NCBI GenBank assembly: GCA_949751835.1
Contig: CATKHK010000017.1
Location: forward strand, 248,001 to 312,000
Direction of reading: 5' to 3'
Source: Blepharisma japonicum
Lineage: Eukaryota; Ciliophora; Heterotrichea; Heterotrichida; Blepharismidae
Length of the DNA stretch: 64,000 bases
Shown: positions 31,055 to 43,000 of the stretch, in pieces
Layout of the letters: every line of letters begins with the position of its first letter
How positions within the stretch are numbered: position 1 is the stretch's first letter
Notes under the pieces: generated by a model
Told to the model about the DNA's origin: nothing
Seen by the model: only the letters and a program-made list of their open reading frames with translations
Databases searched by the model: none
Position numbers and translations under genes: made by a program

Positions 31055-34000
31055 TTAAGCCTTATTCCATGCAGTTAAAGCAACTCCTCTCTGATACCAC
31101 ATGCTTTCACTTCCTTCTCCTCCTGAGAGCTTTACTGACATGATGATTTTATTTCTCAAGTTATTGAGATATACAGGCAGAGATATCAAATTTTCTCCTC
31201 TTGGTTTATTTTTAACCCAACGCAGGACACAGCTTGGGATGGCGTGTGAAAGTTCTGGTGTTAATTGCAAAGCATCATTTTCCCAGCATGCGCTTTCTAA
31301 CTTAAGCCCAGTCATAATAAACCCATCATCATCACTTCCATGCAATTGTCCTCCGACTTCAAGCTCAATTGATAATTCATCTAAAGACCACATATGTTTC
31401 TGACTTGTAGCTTGGCGGGTTGCAGTCATAAATGCTTCTGGGAAGAAAAATCCTCCAAACCAAACACCTTTTCTTCCATAATCATTTGAGGCAGCCAAGC
31501 CACTCAACTGTTCAAGTCTTGCTTTGAAGTCTAAAAGCCATTCTGTTACTGTTATAGGTGCGATTGGATATCTTCTCCACTTCTTAGGAATTATGTCAGC
31601 GTGTAAATCTTGTGCAATTAGTCTTATAGGATTTGTGAATTTTTGGTTGCCAGCTGTCATTTCTTTAAGTTGGAATAAATCATTTCTTACCTCGCTCAAC
31701 AAAAGTGAGCCAACTTGGATTTCTCTTTCTAAAAATCTGAAGAGCGGGTTTGTGATTGATAAGGCAGTTCTGTGGAGAGTGGGGAGTTGTGCTGGGAGAA
31801 GATCTATTAATTGAGCTACACGCTGATTTAGAGCTACAAGCCAGGCACTTTTAGTTTCTTCTGCTTTTTCGCTGTATGCTAATTCATCATCTCCGGTACC
31901 TTGGATAGAAACAAGTTTCCCTACAGCTGTAATTGCTTCTTGGCTTTTGAGTAGTTTTTCTGCATTGCTTGGCAAGCCAGCCCACTCTGGACTTTCTACA
32001 TCTGGCAGATTATGAATCCAGTCTAAGAATTGGCTATAAGTTCTAGCTTCAGGAATCTTTAATGGGTTTTCACCTCTAAACAGCTGGAATTCTGGTCCAA
32101 AGCTTTCTTCTCTGAAGAGTTCATTTACAAAGGATGATAAAATTTTATCATCAAATTCATTATCAACTCTGCCTCCATATAAAGACTTGGATATAGTTGC
32201 TCTAATAGCGTCCCATGGGATTTTTTCAGGTGGAATATTTGCACGATTCTGAGAAATATTGTCAATCCATTGATCGATTGCATCAAGTGTGCAACGTTGG
32301 TCAGCTTCACCAAACTCATAAACTTTAGTCCAGCCTATAGGTGTATATCTAAGCCTTTCTCCTAACACAGCATGGAACCAAGAAAGTAAAAAGTGAAGTC
32401 TTGATCTTTCTGCAGGCGCTTTATCAGTTCTTTCTGGGCTTAAAACAGTTCTAAAAGTTCTTAACATTGAAGCTTTAATCCCTGCAGGTGGCTCAAACAC
32501 AAATGTATTTGATATTCTCAATAAGGTGCTTGGCACTTTTGGATGGATTTCCATAGTAAGGAAAAGTCTGAAATTTTCATGTGGCTGAAGCCTGTGGAGC
32601 TTCTTTTCTAAATCAACAAGCCATGATGGAGCGAGATGGACATTTTTAAGAAGAACCCAAGTGCCTGCTTTGCTCGCTGAATTAATTGCTTTTTCGGCTA
32701 ACTCAAAGCCTTCAGATGAACCGATAGCTACAGAGGTGCAGCGCTTGTTAAGATCTTTTACAAGTTTATCGACCTTTTGTGAAGGATCAAACCCAGGAGC
32801 AGCACATAATAGTAAAGGAGATTTTGGTATGCTTTCTTCCAATACAATTTTTCCAAGATCATTAGAAGTACTGTCAAGTAACTCTTCTCCTAATACAAGC
32901 CCAATAAGTTTCCTTGTTACTGTAAATAGTCTATCAGGTCTAAAAATCTTCAAAACTGTCATATCAACAATTATTTCTGCTATTTTTGCTGTGCTTTCGT
33001 TATATCTTGGATTTATATGAGACCAGCCACCTGGGATGCATTTTTCAGGATATGCTGACTCAACCATATCAAGCCATTGGGATTTGTATTGTATTAAGCT
33101 TCTTGGTAAGTCTTGATATAGCTCTTTCTGTGCGAGCCCTACTATTTCTTTGGCCTGAGTTCCTGATATTTTTCCATCCAAAAACGAATGCGCAGAAGTG
33201 TCATGATAATGCTGGTTTCCTCTCATAAAGAGATCTAATTCTTCTTCACATAGGCTGACTAAATGAATCTGTAGCAGTCTCAATGCAAATACAAGTTTAT
33301 CGCTTTCCAATAAACCTCTGCTGACTGATCCATAAAGTTTTATGTAGATTTTCTTCGTTATCATATCTAGACGGACAAATGGATCAGACTTAGGGATTTT
33401 TTGAAGATCTTGATCTTTATTCAATACATCAAATATAGCCATCATGAAGAAACTTAAGCTGAAATGATACAAGAAGTGGACATTGCTTAAGCTTTCTATA
33501 GCGAAATAAATCCTACTTGAAGCAATTGCTAATGGCAAATATTTGTTGGTGACTTCTATTACTTCTTGCATAATTTCTTCAGTTTGTGCAGCTTCCTTGC
33601 TGACGACTTCTGCTTCTTTTTTAAGATTTTCTAAGGTGCTCATAATGTGATCATCATCAAGAATATTACCTCTGACATCATTCAATGCTTGAAGAAGTTT
33701 TTCTTCTAGTTCTCTGATTCTTACTTTATATTCTCCTTGCAAGTTAAGCAAATCAGTTCTTTTCTTGTCAATTTCAGGTCTTTCATTTTTCAAGAAAATA
33801 TTCAAGCATTGATCTTGTAATGAGCTCATTGTGACAGTGAAGTTTACAAATGTAACTCTTGAACAAAGATCTGGTGTAAATGTAGCATTTGGATTACGAG
33901 TAACCATGAACATATTGAAGCTCAACGAGAAATCGATTTCTAAGTCTCCAACTCTGATCAAAATTCTTCCACCTGTCTTATAAATTTCTTTGTTAAGCAC

Positions 34001-37000
34001 TGAGTTCAAAACTGGGTCAATTTTTTCGACATCTTCTATAAGCAATGGGCAGCCGAACCTTAAAGCACTTTCTAGGTTTTTCATAAAGGCATCATCTGCG
34101 AAACTAATTTTTACTATCTTTTTGTCAGCGTAATATGACATCAAAAATTCTATAGCTTGGCCTGACGGGTCAATAATAAGAGGATATCTATTGAATCTTT
34201 GCAAAATTATAGCATTTTCTACACATAAATCATCTTCAGGCAAATAGTGAGATTTCCACAATAGCCTTTCGCTTGGTTTTGATAAAAACTCTACAAAGCT
34301 CATATCAGCTCTATATTTAATGCCTTGCTGCTCTACAAAATCTTTCCAGTTAGTAATCAAATTATGCCTATAGAAGTGGTCAAAGAAACCAATATACGCT
34401 AAAAATGCTCCTGATAGCAGAACATCTCCAATCATCGTAGACATTTGTGTTTGGAAAGCAGTAGACGTGTTTTCCCATCTATCTCTTTCTGATGACAAGT
34501 TATAAATAAGATTCTTCGACCTTGCTACTTTTTCTTGCACGACTGTCATTTCATTTTTGATTTTTTGGACTTCAGCAATCAGAGCTGCATAATCATTCTT
34601 ATATTGCTCAATATTTTTTTCTAAATCTTGGATAGTTTTCAAAAGGAAACTATATTGATCTTTTAACTCATTTCCTTGTTTTTCTAGCTCTCTGACTTCA
34701 GATCTTAAAGGCTCTACTCTATCTAAAATGTCAGAATATTGGACTTGTGATTCGACCCATTTAGCCATAGGCCCTGCAGCTTGTGAAGCTCTGAAGATTC
34801 TTTCGATATCCCATTCTTTGGTTTCTATGATGTTTTTAGAAATTCTTTTGGCGATGGCAGGATTCAAATTTTCAGTCTTGAAGTTGATGATTGAAGGAAT
34901 GAAATCGTCTTTTTTCATGATACCCTTAATTTCATTCCATTCAATAGCTCGGAATTGGTTGGTGATAAGGATAATGGTGGCTTCTAGTGTTGCTTTTACC
35001 AGAGCTGGAGGACTACCTAGCACTCTCAGTTCATCTAAGAACTTCTTTTTGATCCCTTTAACTGCGTTTTGTGCTTCAATTAAAGCAGGTTCAGCTCTTG
35101 ATAAATCGTGATTGACGACTTCTTGACGTTCTTTGATTTCTTTATCTTTGACTTCTAGTTCTCTGGTCATCAGAATTGAAGCTTCTCTTTTTTGTTCAGC
35201 CTGCTTTTGCTCATTGACCATAAGTTTAAGTTTATCATTAGCTTGTTGTTCTTTTGCAGCTAGTTCTTTGGTGCTTTCAGCCAAAGAAGACTGTAACTTC
35301 TTCACTTCTTCTTCAGTCTGTCTGAGCTTATCAAGACCAATATTTAAATGGAGCTGCTGCTCTTCAAGCTCGCTTTTTTTTTCTGTATAAAGATTGACAA
35401 AATGCTTAATGAAATCAAGTAGATCTCTTGGGGTGATAAAGTTGTGCTTCTTAGCTGATTTGGCTAGTTTTGTATTTGTGGTTACGACAGAGTTGTGGAT
35501 GTTTACAATAGAGTTTACAATGGCTTCATGTCGAAGGTCAGGGTCTTCTTGTTGTGCTGCATGATTGAATGATGATGGCAGGAGATCCATCTTGTGGGTA
35601 AATTCATTAGCCACTTGGAATAGTGCTTCTTGTGGCCAATTACCAAACCAATCGATCACACATCTGTTAAACAGCGCAGGGGAGCTTGCAGTTCTGTTCG
35701 AGAAGTCAGGGTTTGCAGGGTTCATGGTAAATACAACGTGTAGATTTCTCTGAACATTGAAAATAAAGTTTCTATATAGCTCTTCTTCTGTGTCCATTAT
35801 TTTCCCTTCTCTTTGTGCAGATTCTTTGCATTGGTTCATAAGTGACATGTACTCTTCTCCATCAAACAGACCTGGGACTTCACCACTTGCCAACAAAGCG
35901 TTCATTCTTTCCAAGAAAGCTGTGCTGAGTACATTGGATTCATCAAATATGAAGCAAATTCTTTCTCCTTTGCAGCCAGCTCTTTTCATGACACCTCTTA
36001 AATCGTCATCAAAGTCTTCAACTGAGTAATTTCTTCCTGCTTTGATTTGGAAAACTGACAAGTTATTCATCCATGAGACAAATCTTGAAAGCGTTGTTTT
36101 GCCTGTTCCTGAAGCACCTACTAGTAAAAGATGGCCAAGTGGCTGTCTGAGCACTCTGTCAATTCTACAAATGTGGTCTAGCACACTGTCAAAGACAACA
36201 AGTGGGACATCAAGCTCTTCTTCATAGAAAGTTTTGAGTCTTGCAAGAATATGCTTTCTAAGCTCCTCTCTTTCGACTGAAATATAATGCTTCGTCAAAT
36301 AGCTTGAGAACAAAATAGGTCTTTCAAGTGCAGCAGGATTTACATTAGGGAAGTGTGTTAAAGCTACCTCATTTATGTTAGTGTCACACCAATCTTTTTC
36401 AGATGGCTGCACCATTCTGTCTTGGAAAAGTCTTAACCCTTCGTGGACGTATAGTCTGACTAAATCTTCAATAGTCTCTATAGGCTCTAATGCTTCAAAT
36501 ATGGCATATTTCCAACGGGTGAGTTCTCTTGGACTGTATATATAATGAGGCTGGATTTCTGCAGTAAATGTGTCTTGAGACCTCATATAGAACTCTACCA
36601 TAGCTTCAGTCAATGGTCCAGCATGTGCTCTAAGCGATGGCACTCTCTTAAGCATTGCTCTATTAAAAGTTCCATAAATCTGTAACAGACTTTCTCTTCC
36701 AGGGAAATCGACAAAAATAAGTGGCGTGTGTCTTAAAAATCTCAGTGACAATGGATGTCTTCCTGCATCAGTGGGTGGGTTGCAAGCTCCTACAAACTGC
36801 ATTCTTTCTAATGTAACCCATTGCTTATCTTGAGGCCTCCAAAATCCATTTTGTTCTGTCAGCTGTCTTAAAAAGGTAATAATGGCTTGAGTTCCATATT
36901 TGTCTTCATCAGGCAAGTTGATTTCATCACAGAAGACCACAAGCCATTTATTAGGCTGATGAGGTCTTAATATAACCCCATTAGGAGTTCTTGAGTATTC

Positions 37001-40000
37001 GCAATAATGGTCAAATGCTTTAAGTATCAAAGATGGAGTGGTTGAGCTGGAAAAGTTCACAAAAATCATTTCGAAATCAGGAAGAGCTTTTAAGGTTGCC
37101 ATTAAGGTCATAGTTTTACCAGATCCAGGAGGTCCACAGAGCAAGAAAGGTCGATGCTCGCTGAGCCATGAGCAAAGAACTTCTTGGTGTCTAAGGGTAT
37201 CAATAGTTGTAATAACGACATCAGCGTCCACTACTCTATGGGTGTCAATCTCCATACTTGGCACTTTTTTCTTCCATAAGCTCCAGGTTTGGTCTTCAAT
37301 TCTTACTTCATAATCTAATAATGGTGAACCAGTAGCAGGAGGCATATCGAAATCAGCTTGTTCTAGCACAAACATTGAGAATTTCTCTCTTTCTCTCAAA
37401 TTAAGTGATCCTCCAACGCCCCACATTACGCACATTGCAAGCCATTTAGTCATATATCCTTCAACTTGGCTCAAGCTTAATGGGAAATCTTGGTGGCCTT
37501 CATTATACTCAATGACATTGCTTATTCCTTTTCTAACCAATGCAAACATAGACTCCAGTACTCTAATCCTAGTGAATTCCATAATATGTGGCTTTCCTTC
37601 AGCATATTGAATACATCTCGTTACAAAGCATTCATCACCAGTGAAATATTTTTTAACTCCATTAACACAATCTTTCCTTATTTGAGTAAGTGGTGTTTCT
37701 TTTTCTTCATCAGTGATTTTTTCGTCGAAATTTTCTTGAGCAAGCCTACACATGAAATGGTGGTAAATCATGTCAATTGAAACTGTTTCAGCACTGAACC
37801 AAACCATACCGCATCTACTGACAGTAGCTAAGGTTGCGTATTTTAAGGTCTCGACTTCAAACATAATTTTTACGTTTGGAGGGATAAGAAGTCTTTCACC
37901 ATTTGGTAAGGTGAGGAGCTTGTTGTCATCAAGGACGGAGTTCAAGTTTTCTGCCCACTCTGGGTCGACATCACCGTCAAAGATAATCCAATGGCGTTTG
38001 TTGCTTTCTCCACGGACGTTGTCAAGGATTTTTCTTAATACGTGGGTAAAGACACCATCAGTCCATTCGAGAGTTGTTGAGTCTAATCTGCCATATAGTT
38101 CGTCTTTTATGATGGCCTTGGGATCGATTATGTAAGATTCTCCTTTTCTTTCATCAACTAGTGAGGAAGCCTCAAGGAGAAGTCTCCAGGCTGCACTTTT
38201 TCCGGAGCCGCTTGGCCCAACCATCATAACACCGTGGTGAATTCTTAGGATTTGGTTGAGTTGTAGCACTTTTTCAATGAAAGCTGGCTCAGGGATTAAG
38301 TTGTGCTTTTTGCAAAGTTTCTTCAAGTTTTCTCTAAGGGCTTCTTCTTGGATTTGAAGAATATCAGCACCAGGAATGACACCAGAAAGTAAAGAAGAAA
38401 GAAGTGGCACATCTTCAGCAATAAGTTTAGGAACCACAGTATCACAAACCGATCTCAGCAAAATATTTTGTTCCCAAAGTTCTAATGAGTCTCCTTCTTG
38501 CTTTTCCGCTCTTTTTATATTACCTGCAGTCACAAGGACACTTTTAAGTGCTCTCAGCCCAAAATCATAATGCGGCTGATTAGATAGTTGATCATTACAC
38601 AGATCAAAGAGTGACACAATTTTTCCAGAAAGTCTTTCAGCCGTTTGGAAACCTTGGGAATAAAGCATAACTTGTGCAATAAGTTCTTTATCTGGTTTAA
38701 CCATAGCAATTTGTCTGAAAAGCTGCTTTAAGTTGTCAGGAAGGTTAGATCTTCCAGCATATCCAGGATTCATTGTAACAAAAATTCCGACATCAGGCTT
38801 GAGCTTAACTTCTTTTCCTAATAGCTCAATCTTATTGAGTAACTCCATAAGACCAGTTTGAATGACCAAGATTTGCTGAGAAACTGCAGACAGCATTCTT
38901 TCTTCTAAACGATTGAACTCATCAAAACAACCCCAAGCACCAACCTGACAAAGCCCGACAAAGATTCTTCCCATTGCTTGGAAGTCAAAGGTTTCATCAC
39001 AGTTAAAGACTAACACAAATCTTCCAATTTGAGCTCCTAAAGCTTTGACAGACTCAGTTTTACCAGTTCCTGCTGGCCCAAATGGATTTCCTCCCAATCT
39101 CATATGTAAAGCTTGTGTTAATGTCAAATAGCAACGGTCAGTCAAAGGAGTTTGGACTAATTTATCTCCAACCCCTAAATACTCAAATCCATAATAGAAA
39201 TGCCCATTAGACATTTCAATATTAAGTTTCTTCAATGGATCTGATTCCTTTGGATACCAATAAAATCTCATATGAATGAGCCAATTGAAATCTCTTGTTG
39301 ATTCAATCCCTAAGGATATCAAACTTCTAGTCACATCTCTTTGATGAACAAGATCTGTAATGAGCTGCTCATATTTTTTCCTGATCTGTGGAGCAAGATT
39401 GTTTAGAACTTCTTTGGCAAGTGCCATAAGCATGCATACTGTATATTCCTCTACTGTTCCTAATGATTTTGTAGGAATGTTTGCTTCAATTCTGTGAGAC
39501 CAGTCTACTTGTGAAGCAAGAAGCATGATTTGTGCAGGGAAAATACTGGCTACTTCTAAGAAGCTTTCATTAGATGCAATTCTTGTGACGCATTGCTCTA
39601 AATTATAAGCAAGACTGTCTCTCATTTGGTTTTCTACTTTGCTGAGCCAAGCATATATAGCAGGATCATCACTGATTTTAACAGGATTCGGGTAATTCAC
39701 TCTTTCATCTTCTCTAGACACCATAGCTATCAACGTATCGTTATCAGGGGAAACTAAGGTTGAAATTCCAGCAAACATCTTGGTAAAATGTCTTTGCACA
39801 TTGACCACATCTCTGCTGTTACCAATGATTTCTAGCAAATCTTCATCTCCGACGAAGTAAAATCTAGCAAACGCTTGTCTTTGTGTTTCCAAATAGTCAC
39901 CTAACGCTTTTTGGATTTTTGCTAACAGTTCGCTGAGTCTTTCTAATGTTTTTTGAATTCCAGGGACTGCCATTACATCAAGAATTAATGGTTTTGCACT

Positions 40001-43000
40001 GACTTTTCTCATTAAAGAAGTAAACTCGCTGTCAATGCTTTTGAATTTGGCAAATTCAGTAGGAAGTTGCTGCTTGATATCAGCAGATCCAAAGAAAATC
40101 CCTTCAAGATAAACCCATCTTCTTTGGACATCGATCCATATATCAAAGACTACACGGATTTTCTGGAGTTTGTCATCCCATGGAGCGACTTCTTCTTCAA
40201 AGACTTTATAATGTGGTGACATTTTCATGGAGGTTAAAGAATTAATATGCTCGTCAAGTTTTCCGAATAAATCATCCCAGCCTTTGATAAGTCTGCACTT
40301 ATTTTGATAGTTCACGAGGTCTAATAAGAAATTCGTCCAATATTCTCTGACACCTTTTAAGAATTCTTCTAATGCCATTTCTCCAGCTGCCTGTGAAAGA
40401 ATTTCATTGATATATTTTTCATGCTTCAATGGGTCTGCATCCCAAATATTGCCAAGTGTCATTTCACTGATCCCTCCTTGTCTAAGCTTCAACCTCTGAT
40501 TTAAGTTTTTCCAATGCCTTTCTTTTAATGCTTCTGATTTGAGCTCAGAAATGATCTTATTGGACTTCATAAGTTTGCTGAGCTTGGTTTTCATAGCATC
40601 GAATGCTTCATACTGCCTCAGTCTGTTAGGAAGAGCATTTAAGTCCTCAATTGCTTTTTCTAAAGTGCCTCTTATCTTTTTAGACACGATAGCACTCCAT
40701 GGAGTATCTCTTAAAGCTTCAACAGAGCTCCATACTCTTGAAAGCTCAGTCCAGACCTCTTTAAGCCCTTTCAGCTCTTCTTCTAGTGATGTAAGTCGTT
40801 CTGGGTCAGGCACTTCCATGTCTAAGACTTCTTTTGCTTTGCAGATTTTTACGTATTGTTCAGCTACTCTCTTCACTTTGGTATCTAATGCTCCAATCGC
40901 TTCAATAGCTTGCTGTGGGGATTGCTCACCTCCATAAGGTTTTTGGTTTTTCCAAGCTTCTTCTAATTCTTTTATTTTGTCTACGACCATTTTTTCTTCA
41001 TTGTTAATCTTCGCTCGGAGGGTTGGGATTTCAGCTTCCATTGCTTGACTCTTTTTGGTAAGAATTTGTCTGAATGAAGACCAGTCTCCTTCTAGCTGCT
41101 CAATCCAAAGCCAGTCTGATGGGAAATGGAATCTTTGTCGCTCAAGTAAACGCTGGGCAGTTCGATATTTGTTCATTTCACCGTCCCATGCTTCTAAGTT
41201 TTTCTTGACGTCCTGGATTTCTGTAATAAATAAGGTAACATCAGATGAAGCTGAATCCAATGACTGTTTTTCTAGCTGGATTCTTGCAGTAGTGATAGTG
41301 GAGTTGAAACTTCTCATGGTTTCGCCTAGCTTAGTCCCGAATCTTGTTAGGATTTCTTTATGCCATTGATCATATTTATGATTGACTTTAGTTTGGACTG
41401 CCTTGTAATCAATAACAATAGGTCCAAAATGGATTTCAGTTTCTGAATTATCAAATGTGATTCTATTTTGTTTAATTTCTTCTAATAATTGCTGCCAAAG
41501 CTCAATGCTATCTCCAAGTTCTTTATAGACATCTGATGCTTGAGTATCCCAAAGTGCTTGATATCCTAGCCAAGTTTTGACATAGTCTTCGGTTTGTTTT
41601 AGAACTGCTTCAAGAGTATCATAAGCTTGTACAATATCTTCCATTAGTCCAGCTAAAATTCCTGTATAGTCTCTTTTAGTGTATTGTTCAAGGATTTCAT
41701 ACTCAGTTGCTTCTATTCTGCTCAATCCACAAATGATATAAAATTGCCTGTGCAATAAAGTGCTCCAAAAGGCTCTTGCTTCTTCTAAAGGAGGGTCTAA
41801 AAAGAGAGTTTGGTCTTTTAACTTAATTTCATGAACTGTATTGCAGTTAATATATAGCGCATCTTTTTTCAGCTCATCCCAGCGTTGGAATTCTTTTATC
41901 CAAGTTCTGATCAGCTCAGAAACTCTTTTCTTTAGCACAACTTCGATTTTTTTATCAAGCTCTTCTACCCATATTTCAAGATTTGATAAATCAAGCAAGC
42001 TGAGTTCGTCAATGACCCTTTGGATTTTATTCATTTTTTCTGTGAAGTTTTCTACTGTTATGGCACAGGTTTCCATGTTTTCAAGCTCATGCTGGATTTG
42101 GTTGTTTTTCACTAATAGGTCTATAACTTTTTCTTCAAATTTAATGACCTTTTCCATAAGTTTTTTGACATAATTATCAAGCCTGGTTTCTGAATTCCAC
42201 ATAAGTGAGGTTCCTTCTAAGAAAATTTTTTGGATTTCTGACTTGTTTTCGGCAACTAATTTTTCGATTTGGACATCAATTTTTATGCAAGTCTGCTGAT
42301 AAGTTCTTAGAGCTTCTTGAAGACTTGTGGAGTATGGATAATAAGTTTTAATATCATCTGCTTTAATTTTCATTGCAATTAGACCTTTAAACCCTAGCCA
42401 ACTTAGCGCTCTGACTTCTTTAAATAAATTGATGACCTGCTCATCAAAATTCACTACAAGTTCTAAGTATTCTTTTCCATTGGGGTCTCTTTTTTGAACA
42501 ACATCAAATATTTTATCAGAAAAATCAAAAGTGGCGCTATAAGCCATCATATCCTCAATCCACTTTTCTACCTGTTTCTGTGTACTTAATTTTCTTGCAA
42601 AAGCGTCTCCAATCTCTTTTAATTTTTTGCCTTCAGGATGTGCTTCCCACGTGTTTCCAAGCACATCTTCAACTCTTTTCATATAAATCTGCAGCTTTCT
42701 TTCTATCTGCTTAGCCCATATGATGGCTCCAGAAACTTCAGGGAAGTCTCTTACTTTGCTTACCAAAGCTGCTTCTGTATTAGAATAATGCTTCTTGAAT
42801 TTTTCTTGTAAAATTTGTATATCACTTCTCACTTGGGTGATCAGCTGAGTTTGGTATTCTTGGATGGCTCCTCTTATTCTTGGTCTGAAGAAAAGTGCAT
42901 TAAACTTGCTGAAAACTCTGAACATCTCATTAGCTGATTTTGCGCTCCCTAGCCTGTCTCTAAGTTTAGCTGTAATTTGGCTTTCAACCCTATCTATTTT